Below, piece after piece: positions 53,248 to 64,000 of a DNA stretch of 64,000 nt. Location: the NCBI GenBank assembly GCA_937873455.1, contig CALMYG010000022.1:124001-188000 (forward strand). Direction: 5' to 3'. The translations under genes and the position numbers were made by a program. A model generated the notes under the pieces. The model was not told the origin of the DNA. It ran no database searches and worked only from the letters and a program-made list of their open reading frames with translations. The DNA is from an uncultured Verrucomicrobiota bacterium (lineage in GTDB: Bacteria > Verrucomicrobiota > Kiritimatiellia > CAIVKH01). The stretch's first letter is position 1; each line of letters starts with the position of its first letter.

Positions 53248-54771
53248 TTGGCGTATCCCGCTGGCTGGGAGTATGATGCAGAAAGCAATTATTTCTGTGT
53301 CCCCGGAGACCTTGCAAATTGGGTCTTTATGGGTCGTGACAAGGAGTGGGTAAGTAGCGCGATATGCTCAACAGATTATGCAACATACGACTGGAGTTCC
53401 AACACCGAACTGACCTATATTAAACGCTGGCCAACGCAAGAAATGCAAATTGTCATTCTGGAATTTCCCAATCTACGCATTTACGATAAAGTAGTATTCG
53501 GTGCCGTAGCCCCGGACGATCCTAGCGTCATTACATACCGGGGGCAAACGGGGTTCTGGCATAATGGCAACATTTCCTTTATTGTTCCCATCATGACTGA
53601 AGTCGAGTTCACTGTAACTGAGGCATATTTCAATTGGCCATCATATAGTTGGCCGCTCAAGAATATTGGCGGATGGGATACCGGACATGCTTGGGGAAAA
53701 TTCATGATGTTTCGCCCGAATATTTCAAATAGTATCCTTTCCGTTCAACTACTGGTGAATGGTACGGATATTCAACATGATGACTATGTAGTTAAACAAA
53801 AACCTTCCGGTACACGAGCCACACCCACAAATTCTCCAGCAGGTGAAACTGATAATCGTATTCCACTTAGGGTTAGAATGCAGGGTCCAACAGAAGGATT
53901 TTCTTGCAAGGTGTTATTGTCTCATTCTGGTGGCGGTGATTTGTTAATCAAGACATTCGACGGTTCAGATTATCCGGAGGATGGTCTGTCCATAACTGTT
54001 GGAGAGGACTTGGATTTGTGGTTATACGGCGTAACCCCCAGTACGGCATTAAATGATGTAATTATTGAAGCGCGCACCGATTTGTCGGGTGATTTAATTT
54101 GTGGACGGGAAGACTTGACGGTCATCTGGATTTCTGAAGAGGATATTTCATTTCGTGGTTCTGATTATCAGGGTGATCCATTAACCGTCGGAAACAGCGC
54201 TCAATTTTCTGAATTGGCTTCTTGGTTAAATAATGTGGTTGGAGTTCAGATTTACACACCATCCACCGGTCCAGTATTTGATGGTGTTGTCGGACAAATG
54301 GAGATGCGTTACAGAATTTCCCCAAACGAGGTACTTAGTGATGTTGAGTGGAGCATTGAGCGTGAAGTATCCCGATCTTATTGGCTTTTAGAAAATGGTC
54401 CGTTTCTGAAACCGGTCAATGGCATCGGTTGGGCTTCTGATACGGGCGGCGGACCCGATAGAGATTTGATCCAGGATGAAGAGGCAAAAGACCTCTTTCA
54501 AATTGATTTGCCCGGCAATGCTCAGATCGCGAATCTCGGAGGTGCCTCCAGTGATCGATATATCTATAAGGGCAAACTACGTGAATGGGCCGAAGTTAAA
54601 ATTGGCGATTATTGGTACGTGTGCTCGTCTGATAAGTATTGGCACGCGATTCTGTATGCGACATATAATCCGTCGATTTCTCGCTGGCAGCAAGATTCCA
54701 CTCGAACGAGTCAGGTTTTGCCAGGTATAGGGCCGCTTTCAGGAAACCCGGCCGACTGGACGAAAGATTAA
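53248..54771 (+). pseudogene. 5'-truncated paralogue of the 1352-aa surface protein
   Basis: 507 aa if read from TTG 53248; the frame is open back to 53197 but there is no ATG, no good ribosome site and no signal peptide. Residues about 55-160 (TYIKRWPTQEMQIVILEFPN; SVITYRGQTGFWHNGNISFI; a WPSY motif) match residues about 890-1000 of the protein at 45816. Beyond that the C-terminal part is different (beta-rich, WISEEDISFRGSDY...). The missing N-terminal 850 residues end at the RAYT junction. The remaining frame is intact, so it could be a recent truncation or a fragment that recombines with the full-length gene. Low GC like its neighbours. Confidence 0.75.
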
Positions 54772-54793
54772 CCATTAAATGCAGAGATATTCC

Positions 54794-55705
54794 ATGAACC
54801 AAATAACTATAACACTTGCCTCGGTTACCTGTGTTCTTCTTCTAGTTGCTCGTACTTCTACGGCAGAACCAAATGATGCCTTGAACTGCCACATTAACAG
54901 ATCGACGAATATCGTAGTCGCTGAAGTAGTCAGATTCTTGGGTAGTGAAGGTCTTATAAAGGCAGAACACGTCGTCGAATTTAAGGCCGTCAAAGCTTTG
55001 TCGGGAGAATTTCTTCCGGATCAAAAACTGGTTGTGGTCATTTACGGTTATGGCGACGATCCCGTTACATCCATGCCTTTCTTTAGTACTGGCAATCGCT
55101 GTATTCTATTTCTTAATGCGGCGCCTTTTGATGTATGGTATACGCTCGACAACTGGCATGGAGTTTATCCCCACAGCAAGTTCAGGGAAGAAGCAATTGT
55201 GCAGGCACTCAAAAAGAGAAGTGATGCCAATCTACGTCTTGCTCCAACCACGATAAGTGATGATCCATCTGCTTTCCGGTGGTTCTACGATTTGACTTCC
55301 ACAAACTATGAATTGCGAATATCCGCCGCTAAAGAAATTATATCGGCCCGCAATAAGGCCATAGAGTCATTGATAGAAATAGCTCAATCGCCAATAATGC
55401 CGGGTGAATCAATTTACTATCTAGACAATTATCGTAACGTGGCGATTATTCTTTTAGGCCGATTGAAGGCGAATGAAGCCATGGAGACGCTTATTTCCAG
55501 CTTAATTCCTGATCGCCTTCGAGACGGAACACGGGACAACCTGACAGTAGTTGAACCTGGTGTAATAGCAATGATTGAAATCGGGTATCCCGCACTCCAA
55601 TATCTCGAGTCACGAAGTCTCACAGAAACCAATGCTGTTATAAAAAAAACGATTCGTAACGCAATATTAGAAGTGAGAAGGGGGCTGGAGAAACGTGCAC
55701 AATGA
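54794..55705 (+). CDS. Secreted protein with HEAT-like helical C-terminus
   Basis: 303 aa from ATG 54794, which starts directly with a signal peptide (MNQITITLASVTCVLLLVAR...TA); an ATG 15 nt upstream is possible. N-terminal beta domain (residues 20-130: VVAEVVRFLGSEGLIKAEHV, KLVVVIYGYGDDP), then helical pairs that look HEAT-like (ELRISAAKEIISARNKAIES, VAIILLGRLKANEAMETLIS). It follows the truncated surface gene by 22 nt, in the slot that the 312-aa gene has behind the full-length copy, but is unrelated to it in sequence. Clearly AT-rich for this window. Confidence 0.75.
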   Translation: MNQITITLASVTCVLLLVARTSTAEPNDALNCHINRSTNIVVAEVVRFLGSEGLIKAEHVVEFKAVKALSGEFLPDQKLVVVIYGYGDDPVTSMPFFSTGNRCILFLNAAPFDVWYTLDNWHGVYPHSKFREEAIVQALKKRSDANLRLAPTTISDDPSAFRWFYDLTSTNYELRISAAKEIISARNKAIESLIEIAQSPIMPGESIYYLDNYRNVAIILLGRLKANEAMETLISSLIPDRLRDGTRDNLTVVEPGVIAMIEIGYPALQYLESRSLTETNAVIKKTIRNAILEVRRGLEKRAQ

Positions 55706-55863
55706 ACTTGCACAGCATCTGCCGCTCACACATCGGCTGGCACGGTAAGGCGGCATTATGTGCACTATACATTCCGATTGTGATGATAAAAAGAGTAAGT
55801 ACTGAAAATACTTTTCATGTATTACGTGATCTCGACACCCGGAAAAAGTAGAAGCGAAGAAAG

Positions 55864-55885
55864 CGGGGACACAGAAATAGTGGCA
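55864..55885. repeat. 22-nt dispersed motif, copy 2
   Basis: CGGGGACA-C-AGAAATAGTGGCA, one mismatch from 52036-52057. It lies in the 198-bp gap between the HEAT-like gene and the small membrane-protein gene, which otherwise shows nothing. Confidence 0.8.
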
Positions 55886-55903
55886 CTAACCGGTTGCAAT
55901 TGC

Positions 55904-56296
55904 TTACGTTTTAGGGGAAGCGATGCAACGAGGAACCATTCTGGCCATTTGAACGGCAAACGCGATCTGAAATGGCAGTGACCCCAAGATACCCTTCATG
56001 GTAAACGGTTCGGTGCCGTAAGCGATATCGTCAGCCGATGAAATCAAATACCAGTGGCCGTAGAAGGCAACCAAACCCGCGATATAAAGCCGGTCACGCC
56101 ACCATGGATTTCGCCAGCGGAAAAAAGAGGGAAATACCAGGGCGACCGCCAGGAAGTAGATCACACTATGATGCCCGTGCTTCCACATGACCACCGCCAT
56201 CGGCAGAGGAAGAATATAGGCGTCATAAAGCACAAGCGCATGCGTGCATACGAGTGTCAATACTCGGCCGACTCTCCGTTGATTTAAATCCGCCAT
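55904..56296 (-). CDS. Small membrane protein, probably four transmembrane segments
   Basis: 130 aa from ATG 56296 (AGGA 10 nt upstream; a GTG two codons earlier is too close to it). Hydrophobic segments at about 12-34 (VLTLVCTHALVLYDAYILPL), 45-58 (VIYFLAVALVFPSFF), 70-88 and 105-122. No family recognised. Stands alone at the right edge of the accessory region; whether it belongs to the island or the core genome is unclear. Confidence 0.6.
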   Translation of the reverse strand: MADLNQRRVGRVLTLVCTHALVLYDAYILPLPMAVVMWKHGHHSVIYFLAVALVFPSFFRWRNPWWRDRLYIAGLVAFYGHWYLISSADDIAYGTEPFTMKGILGSLPFQIAFAVQMARMVPRCIASPKT

Positions 56297-56456
56297 GTTC
56301 ACGGGTTCCTATCTAGACACACGTTATGATGATTTCGTCAAGCCAGTATCCTCTTCACTCCAATTCGATTTTGGCGTTGCCGGTCGCGAATCGGCGGGTA
56401 CACTTTTCCCTATCAGTTAACCATCGTTCAACCACGACGCGCGAGGAGAGTTCGTT

Positions 56457-58448
<1,992 letters not shown>

Positions 58449-58450
58449 CG

Positions 58451-59287
58451 GTGCGGCTTATCCGGTCCAACCGATGTGATGCCCGTGAAAATCTGGTCGC
58501 GGAGGCGTTACTGCTCGATGACGAGAATCGGGACGAGCCGGTGGTCTTTATTTACCGGAACGAGCCTGCCGTGGTCATCGGCAAAAATCAAAATCCCTGG
58601 CGCGAATGCGCGGTCAGCCGTTTGGATAAACGCGGGGTGAGGCTGGCGCGTCGTATTACCGGCGGCGGCGCGGTCTATCACGATACCGGCAATCTCAATA
58701 TTGCCCTGATCGTTCCGCGCATGCGGTACCGACGCGACGATGTGCTGCAAAGCTGGGTGCGCGGGCTGGCGGGGCTGGGGCTGACGGTCGCGTTGGCCGG
58801 GACAACCAGTTTGGCGGTGGAGGGGCGGAAGATTTCCGGTCAGGCGTTCTGTTACCGACGCGACCGCGTTCTGCACCATGGCACCTTGTTGTGGCAGGCC
58901 GACCTGGAGAGCTTGCGGGAAGCGCTTATCCCGGATATCCAGGATGTGGAAACCCGCGCGGTGGCGTCGGTTCCGATGCCGGTGGAAAACCTGGCCGCGC
59001 GCGGCCATGCGTCGGCGGAGCTCGAGGGTGCGGTGGTGGCTTCGTTGGCCAGCTCCTGGGGCGAGCCCCGGGAAGAAGCGCCGGACATTTTTAATCATGC
59101 GGACTTCCCGCGGCGGATAGCCGAAGCCGGTTCATGGGAGTGGTTGTTCGGGGCAACGCCGGACTTTTGTTTTAACGACCGGGGTGCGATCGTTCATGTC
59201 CATCGAGGCGAGGTGGTTAAGGTTGAAGGGGATTCGGCGGCCTTCAAGGCGGGGCAGCGTCTCGATGCGCGGACTTGGGCGATGTAA
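58451..59287 (+). CDS. Lipoate-protein ligase A-type protein
   Basis: 278 aa with GTG start 58451. RRITGGGAVYHDTGNLNIAL is the lipoyl-AMP-binding signature, the lysine of RKISGQAF is the catalytic one, and RVLHHGTLLW follows. It attaches exogenous lipoate (or transfers octanoate) to 2-oxoacid dehydrogenase subunits. It shares a transcript with acs. The C-terminal accessory domain is present (about 225-278). Confidence 0.88.
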   Translation: MRLIRSNRCDARENLVAEALLLDDENRDEPVVFIYRNEPAVVIGKNQNPWRECAVSRLDKRGVRLARRITGGGAVYHDTGNLNIALIVPRMRYRRDDVLQSWVRGLAGLGLTVALAGTTSLAVEGRKISGQAFCYRRDRVLHHGTLLWQADLESLREALIPDIQDVETRAVASVPMPVENLAARGHASAELEGAVVASLASSWGEPREEAPDIFNHADFPRRIAEAGSWEWLFGATPDFCFNDRGAIVHVHRGEVVKVEGDSAAFKAGQRLDARTWAM

Positions 59288-59304
59288 GCCGGAGCGATGG
59301 CAAA

Positions 59305-61887
59305 TCAAGGGAGTCGCACGCCGGTTCGGAATACCCGATACGGCAGTTCGTTGGTGAGGGTAAAGGTCAGGACGGAACCGGTTCCGGTGCGCTCGGGAAG
59401 AATCAGGGTCCAGTGTTGCGGTTCGCCCATCAAGTTGGTGGCGCCGTAGAGGCGGTAGACCCGTTGCGCCGAACTGGTGGGAATGGAGAGGAGCGTTGAT
59501 GTCGATGGCGGTTGCATCGGGCGAATGCCCGTCGCAAAATCAAAGGCCGGGCTGTTTGGATCGCCGGCGGCGATAAAGGCATCGCGAACCTTGAGTTTCG
59601 GATTGGCGGAAGCTTGGTGCGCGATGGCATTGGTGGGGCCGCCAAAATGCGCGCGTTCCCACCAGTCGGGCAGGCCGTCGCCGTCCGTATCGATGTCATC
59701 CGGGATGAGGAGCAGGCGGGCAATGGCCGGTGATGGTTTTCCGCCCGCCCGTGAGAAAGCGCCGGCCACCCACATTTCATCCAGAAGCGGATCGTAGGCT
59801 AATGCGGAGACCAATCCGTTGACGCCGGAACCAAGTCCTGACGCGTCATGATCGACCCAGCGCGTGATGCCGACAGCGGGATGGGCAAAATTACCGCCGG
59901 CATAGATCGCTCCGCGTTGATCGCTTGCCAGGGCCATTACATGAGGCAACGAGTTTTGGTGCAGCAAGGTTCCACTTACCCCGCCGCCCAGCGCTAGCCA
60001 TGCGGATTGGGAAGGCGACCAACGGGCGATGCGCCAGAGGGAGGTCGGGCCGGTGAACAAGCCGCCCGCGACCACGTTGGTTCCGTCAACCACAAGCAAT
60101 GCGTCGACCCGATCGCTAAGTCCCGCTCCGAGGTTGGTCCAGGTAAGGCTTTGCGGATCCCAACGTGCGACTCGGTGGGCGGTTTGTCCTCCCGCCGCGG
60201 TGAATTCGCCGCCGGCGTATAAATGCCCGGAGCTATCAACGGCCAATGCATGCACCCGGTGATTCACGCCAACGCCAAGATTGCTCCACGTATTCAGGGT
60301 GACATTCCAAGCGGCGATATGTTGGGCCGCGACATGACCGGCCTGGGTAAAGGACCCGCCGACGTAAAACACATTGTTTGCCGGATCGAAAGCAATTGCC
60401 AAGACTTCAGCGCCGGAACCGGCCAAGCCTTGCGCCAGGTTGGTCCAGGTTTCCTGAACGGGATCCCAAGCGGCAACGCCGGTGGTTTGTAACCCGCCGA
60501 CCTGAGTGAATGAGCCGCCGATCAGTAGCCGGTCATCCGAATCCACCGCCAAGGCCTTTACCGCCCCGTTGGCGCCGCCGCCCAAGTTGGTCCAGATGCC
60601 GGCATTGGCGTCCCATCGCGCGACATGACGCGCATTGGTGTTGGCGCCGGCGCGGGTAAATAATCCGCCGGCATACAGGCGGTGTTCGCTGTCGACGGTC
60701 AGGCCGTGGATCATGTCATTCAGCAAGCCGTCGGCCAATGCGGTGAAGTCGCCATCATCCCAGCGGGCGATGTTTTTAATGTTCGGATCCCAGGCTACGG
60801 TAAATTCGCCGCCCACATAAAGGCGTCCGTCGGCGTCAAGCGCCAGTTCAATGACATAGCCGTGCATGTCATGGGTAAAGCTGTCCCAGCTTGTGCCGTT
60901 CCAACGCATGATTGCCGCATGCGCGGAATCCACGCCGGAGAAAAATCCGCCGGCCAGCACATTGCCCGAACTGTCTTCCGCCAGAACATGGACGGTGCCC
61001 TCCACGCCGGTTCCGATGTTGGTCCAGGCGTTTCCATCCCATCGTGCGATGCTGAACATGGGCATTCCACCGGAGTGGGTGAAGAAGCCACCGGCGTACA
61101 AGATTCCGTTGGAACTGATCAACAGGGCATCCACGCCGTCCTGAAGGCCGTCGCCCAGACCGGAGGCAAGATTTGTCCAGGCTACGCCGTTCCATCGGGC
61201 CACCGATATGGCTTCCTGCCCGCCTGCTTCATCAAACAAGCCGCCGGCGATGAGGTGGCCGTTGGTGTCGACGGCGAGGGCGAACACATCACCGTTTACC
61301 CCGGCATCCAGGTTCGTCCAGTTGGAACCGTTCCACATGGCAACGTTCGAGGCGGGCAATCCGCCGGCTTCGGTGAAGCCTCCGCCCACATAGAGGTTTC
61401 CGTCCTGATCCGCGACCACCGCCCGGATAATGCCGTTGGCGCCGGCGCCGAGGTTGGCCCACGTTTCAGTTGCCGGGTCCCAGCGGGCAATGCCGTTGGC
61501 ATCGACGCCGCAAGACTTGATGAATGAGCCGGCGACGTAGACATAATCAGAGGCGTCGACATACAAGGCGAAGGACGGGCCGCTGATGGATACGCCCAAA
61601 TTGGTCCAGGTCCGGGTATCCGGTTTCCACATCGCCACGTAATGGGCTCCCGTCAATCCTCCGGCCACGGTAAAGCATCCGCCAGCGTAAACTCTTCCAG
61701 CGGAGTCGAATCCGATTGCGCGAACCCGGTCGTTGACATCCGGATGCCCTTTGGGGCTTACCCACCGGTCATTGGAAAAAGGGGAGGCCCACGATGCGGC
61801 CGCGATCAAAACTAAGCAGAATGACGTTTTCCAAACCACCGTGGAGAACCTTTCGGTGCTTCGCATTGCTGGGGAGAGGATTGACAT
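59305..61887 (-). CDS. Secreted beta-propeller-like repeat protein with TSP3 tail
   Basis: 860 aa. Signal peptide (TSFCLVLIAAASWAS, about residues 21-35). At least 14 repeats of about 46-50 residues, each with a [Y/L]-[V/A]-GG-x-F-T turn followed by a VARWD...W-TNLG strand: LYVGGGFTEAGG, LYAGGEFTAAGG, LLIGGSFTQVGG and so on. The pattern suggests two seven-bladed propellers. After it comes DTDGDGLPDWWERAHFGG, a TSP3-like turn, then a short C-terminal domain (IPTSSAQRVYRLYGATNL). Function unknown; similar repeats bind ligands or proteins. Convergent with lplA. Confidence 0.8.
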   Translation of the reverse strand: MSILSPAMRSTERFSTVVWKTSFCLVLIAAASWASPFSNDRWVSPKGHPDVNDRVRAIGFDSAGRVYAGGCFTVAGGLTGAHYVAMWKPDTRTWTNLGVSISGPSFALYVDASDYVYVAGSFIKSCGVDANGIARWDPATETWANLGAGANGIIRAVVADQDGNLYVGGGFTEAGGLPASNVAMWNGSNWTNLDAGVNGDVFALAVDTNGHLIAGGLFDEAGGQEAISVARWNGVAWTNLASGLGDGLQDGVDALLISSNGILYAGGFFTHSGGMPMFSIARWDGNAWTNIGTGVEGTVHVLAEDSSGNVLAGGFFSGVDSAHAAIMRWNGTSWDSFTHDMHGYVIELALDADGRLYVGGEFTVAWDPNIKNIARWDDGDFTALADGLLNDMIHGLTVDSEHRLYAGGLFTRAGANTNARHVARWDANAGIWTNLGGGANGAVKALAVDSDDRLLIGGSFTQVGGLQTTGVAAWDPVQETWTNLAQGLAGSGAEVLAIAFDPANNVFYVGGSFTQAGHVAAQHIAAWNVTLNTWSNLGVGVNHRVHALAVDSSGHLYAGGEFTAAGGQTAHRVARWDPQSLTWTNLGAGLSDRVDALLVVDGTNVVAGGLFTGPTSLWRIARWSPSQSAWLALGGGVSGTLLHQNSLPHVMALASDQRGAIYAGGNFAHPAVGITRWVDHDASGLGSGVNGLVSALAYDPLLDEMWVAGAFSRAGGKPSPAIARLLLIPDDIDTDGDGLPDWWERAHFGGPTNAIAHQASANPKLKVRDAFIAAGDPNSPAFDFATGIRPMQPPSTSTLLSIPTSSAQRVYRLYGATNLMGEPQHWTLILPERTGTGSVLTFTLTNELPYRVFRTGVRLP

Positions 61888-61909
61888 AAACGTTGCTCTT
61901 TATACGAGC

Positions 61910-61937
61910 AATTTATCAGGGATTCCCCGGCGGTCAA
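61910..61937 (-). promoter_or_regulatory. Possible promoter of the propeller protein
   Basis: On the minus strand: TTGACC (61937-61932), 16-nt spacer, TAAATT (61915-61910), about 22 nt before ATG 61887. Good -35 box, acceptable -10. Confidence 0.4.
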
Positions 61938-61953
61938 GCGCAATGAGAACAAA

Positions 61954-63612
61954 TTATTTATAAAGGCCGGTCAGCAGATCGCTGGTCATCGCGTGCATGT
62001 CTTTGACTTTTTTGCAGGACTCGAAGACATCTTCCATGGCCAGCAATTCCTCCAGCACGATAAATCTCACCACATGCTCGCTTTGCGGATTCATATGCAG
62101 CTCGATCACCCCGCGTTCTTGAATGAGTGAGAAGGCGAGGTCGTCCTTGCGGACCTGGTAACTCCGGTTGGCGCCATGGATGGTGTGGACGAAAAATTCT
62201 TCGCGGCGAAAGGCCCGAATGATCCGGGACATCACGAATTCAGCAACATCCTCGGAGGGAAAATCCAGGGTGAAGGTTATATCATCCTGGTTTTGAATGC
62301 CGGTGTCGCTGCGAACCCCGGCCCCGCCCTTGAAGGCGGCAATTAAAAGGGGCGGGGCGGTCAAGGGGGTTAATACGGTCATCATGATGGCCACGCCGAA
62401 AATCGGGGGTGGAATGATATCCGCGGCCAACCCCATGCCGGCGACGATCAGGGCGACCTCCCCGCGGGGCAGCATGCCGAGGCCGATCCGCAAACCGCCG
62501 TGGGTGTTAAAGCCGGCGAATAATGCCGGGATCCCGCACCCCAACACCTTGGAAGCGGTAGCCAGTACGGTGTACACCAGCCCGAGCATCAATACCGATG
62601 GCAACAGGGTGAAGTCGACGAGCATGCCCATGACACAAAAGAAAACCGGCACAACCAGGTCGTAGACGCCTTTGAGTTGATCCTGCAAAAATTGCGCGAG
62701 GTCGGTGGTGGACAAGGATAGTCCCATGATGTAAGCGCCGATGATCATGGCCAGGCCGGACTTCTCTGAAAGGGCGGCCAGCAACAAGGCCAATCCAAAG
62801 GCAAGCGAACTGATCGCCGCCGGCGATTTCAATACTTTAAGGACTCGGGAAATGCGGCGGGCGATGAGGATCCCGGCTGCCGTACAGGCCAGCCAGAAGC
62901 CGAATGCTTTGGCGGCGACAATGCCAATGTCATCCCAGGGAATATGATCGGTCGCATGGTCCATTTGGGCGACACCGACGACGATGGCGAGCAGCACGAT
63001 ACCCAGGACATCATCCAGAACCGCCGCCGCCATGATCGTTACGCCTTCAGGGGTATCGGTTTTGCGTCGCTCGGCCAGGATTCGAGCGGTAATGCCGACG
63101 GATGTCGCGGTGGAAATCACCCCGAGAAACATGGCGTGAGGATCGAACATGTGTTCGGCCAATCCGAAGTACACGCCGCACCAGGCTCCGGATAAAAATG
63201 AAAACACCACACCACCCAAGCCCACGACAATGCCGGCAAACGAATAGCGGAGAAATAGTTTCAGGTTGGTTTCCAGGCCGGCCATGAACAAGAGCAGCAC
63301 CGAAGCGATGGTGGCCAAACCATAAAGCGGTTCCGATACGGCGATGATGTCCTGGGTGGCGGGGAAGAGCGGGGGAAGACCGGCCCAGGTCATGCCGCCC
63401 AGCGCGTACGGCCCGATCAGCATGCCGGCGGAAAGCTCGCCCAGAACATCGGGAAGCTTGAGCCAACGCCGGAAAAAAAGACCGCCGAGGCGGGCGGCGA
63501 TGAGGATGACCGCCAATTGCAGGACAAACTGTTCCATGACCGCGCTCATGGATTCGCCGGTTCCGTTTCCGATCGCCGAAGCGAGGGGAAGCAACTCAAA
63601 GGGAAAGTTCAT
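61954..63612 (-). CDS. CPA2-type cation:proton antiporter (Kef-like)
   Basis: 552 aa from ATG 63612 (MNFPFELLPLASAI); the frame extends 51 nt further without a better site, and a start at MSAVMEQFVL is also possible. About 12 membrane segments. LPDVLGELSAGMLIGPYALG and the twin-Asp motif in AAAVLDDVLGIVLLAIVVG are CPA2 signatures. The C-terminal cytoplasmic part (about 430-552) has ERGVIELHMNPQSEHVVRF, resembling a PII-like or PTS-EIIA-type regulatory tail rather than a TrkA-N domain. It exports Na+ or K+ for H+. Confidence 0.88.
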   Translation of the reverse strand: MNFPFELLPLASAIGNGTGESMSAVMEQFVLQLAVILIAARLGGLFFRRWLKLPDVLGELSAGMLIGPYALGGMTWAGLPPLFPATQDIIAVSEPLYGLATIASVLLLFMAGLETNLKLFLRYSFAGIVVGLGGVVFSFLSGAWCGVYFGLAEHMFDPHAMFLGVISTATSVGITARILAERRKTDTPEGVTIMAAAVLDDVLGIVLLAIVVGVAQMDHATDHIPWDDIGIVAAKAFGFWLACTAAGILIARRISRVLKVLKSPAAISSLAFGLALLLAALSEKSGLAMIIGAYIMGLSLSTTDLAQFLQDQLKGVYDLVVPVFFCVMGMLVDFTLLPSVLMLGLVYTVLATASKVLGCGIPALFAGFNTHGGLRIGLGMLPRGEVALIVAGMGLAADIIPPPIFGVAIMMTVLTPLTAPPLLIAAFKGGAGVRSDTGIQNQDDITFTLDFPSEDVAEFVMSRIIRAFRREEFFVHTIHGANRSYQVRKDDLAFSLIQERGVIELHMNPQSEHVVRFIVLEELLAMEDVFESCKKVKDMHAMTSDLLTGLYK

Positions 63613-63663
63613 CGTTGTCCAGATATACGCCAGCAGGATGCCTTGGGGCGAAGAAAAAGCCAA

Positions 63664-64000
63664 TCACGAAGTCATCAAGGCGGCATAGCCTTCGCGAAAG
63701 CTGGGATACTGGAATCGATAGCCGGAGGCGAGCAGTCGCGCCGGCGAACAACGTTTATTACCGGATCGTCGCGAGGGGCGGGGGGCGTCCGTGCCGGCCG
63801 GCGGCGGTTCGTTCCATCCACCGGTTTTGGCGATCCAGCGCACAACCTCATTCCGGTCGGTTGGTTCCGGGTCGCTTACGATATAGAGGGGTTCGGGTTC
63901 CGCATGGGTCAGCAGGTGGGCGAGGGCGCCGGCGGCGTCATCGGCATGAATATGATTAAGGTAATGAACCGGCGGAGGGAATAAGCGGGCTGCGCCGTCC
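63664..64000 (-). CDS. C-terminal part of an SDR-type NAD(P)-binding protein (partial)
   Basis: About 112 codons before TGA at 63666-63664; the N-terminus lies beyond the window. The reading HYLNHIHADDAAGALAHLL, PLYIVSDPEPTDRNEVVRW and the end RLLASGYRFQYPSFREGYAA match the C-terminal half of atypical SDR proteins of the YeeZ/YbjT kind. It ends just upstream of the antiporter, with which it may be co-transcribed. Confidence 0.8.
   Translation of the reverse strand, partial: DGAARLFPPPVHYLNHIHADDAAGALAHLLTHAEPEPLYIVSDPEPTDRNEVVRWIAKTGGWNEPPPAGTDAPRPSRRSGNKRCSPARLLASGYRFQYPSFREGYAALMTS

Overview
The window is a gene-dense bacterial chromosome segment of about 60% GC, most likely from the PVC group (Verrucomicrobiota/Kiritimatiellota). 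The main evidence is a pilus operon of the Akkermansia Amuc_1098-1101 type, a bacterial microcompartment (BMC) locus built around sugar-phosphate enzymes, and many very large secreted proteins with Ca-binding (TSP3-like) and FN3-like repeats. The phylum is an inference from gene content; there is no rRNA in the window.

Layout. 1-5050: type IV pilus operon (PilM/N-like end, PilO-like, Amuc_1099-like, secretin). 5232-11903: an STT3-like membrane protein, coaE, rho, a VWA-domain protein and an HTH-EIIA protein in one tight run. 11941-15665: surE facing away, then SRP RNA, dnaX, ybaB and recR in the classic order; dnaX carries an A9 slippery run that should yield a short gamma form. 15681-20474 (minus): argA-pabBC, a DUF1566-type secreted protein and a Phd/RelE toxin-antitoxin pair. 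20573-33020 (minus): an overlapping operon of three secreted proteins (1818, 1098 and 1232 aa) of unknown function, two of which have a 73-bp REP-pair palindrome inside the signal-peptide coding region. 33173-34477: folC.

34629-39917 (minus) is a BMC operon: an RpiB-DeoC fusion enzyme, a CoA-acylating aldehyde dehydrogenase, one hexamer, two tandem-domain trimers and three pentamers. The inferred chemistry is (deoxy)ribose-5-phosphate handling, cleavage to acetaldehyde plus glyceraldehyde-3-phosphate inside the shell, and oxidation of acetaldehyde to acetyl-CoA. No phosphotransacylase or alcohol dehydrogenase is present in the window.

40014-44984: SurA/PpiD-like chaperone, a DnaJ-type zinc-finger membrane protein with a formylglycine-enzyme-like protein, and a 3D-domain lipoprotein. 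45000-56300 is an accessory region with lower GC in its genes: a 3 x 78-bp tandem repeat, a 1352-aa surface protein with two small downstream genes, an approximately 790-bp GC-rich block packed with perfect hairpins, a REP-associated (RAYT-type) transposase, and a 5'-truncated paralogue of the surface protein followed by a different secreted protein. 56457-64000: acs-lplA, a beta-propeller-like secreted protein, a CPA2-type antiporter and the C-terminal end of an SDR-type protein.

The most unusual items are the RpiB-DeoC fusion with an internal encapsulation-like helix and a changed catalytic residue, the REP pairs exapted as signal-peptide coding sequence, the three-gene giant secreted operon, the hairpin-dense block, and the truncated surface-protein paralogue beside the RAYT.
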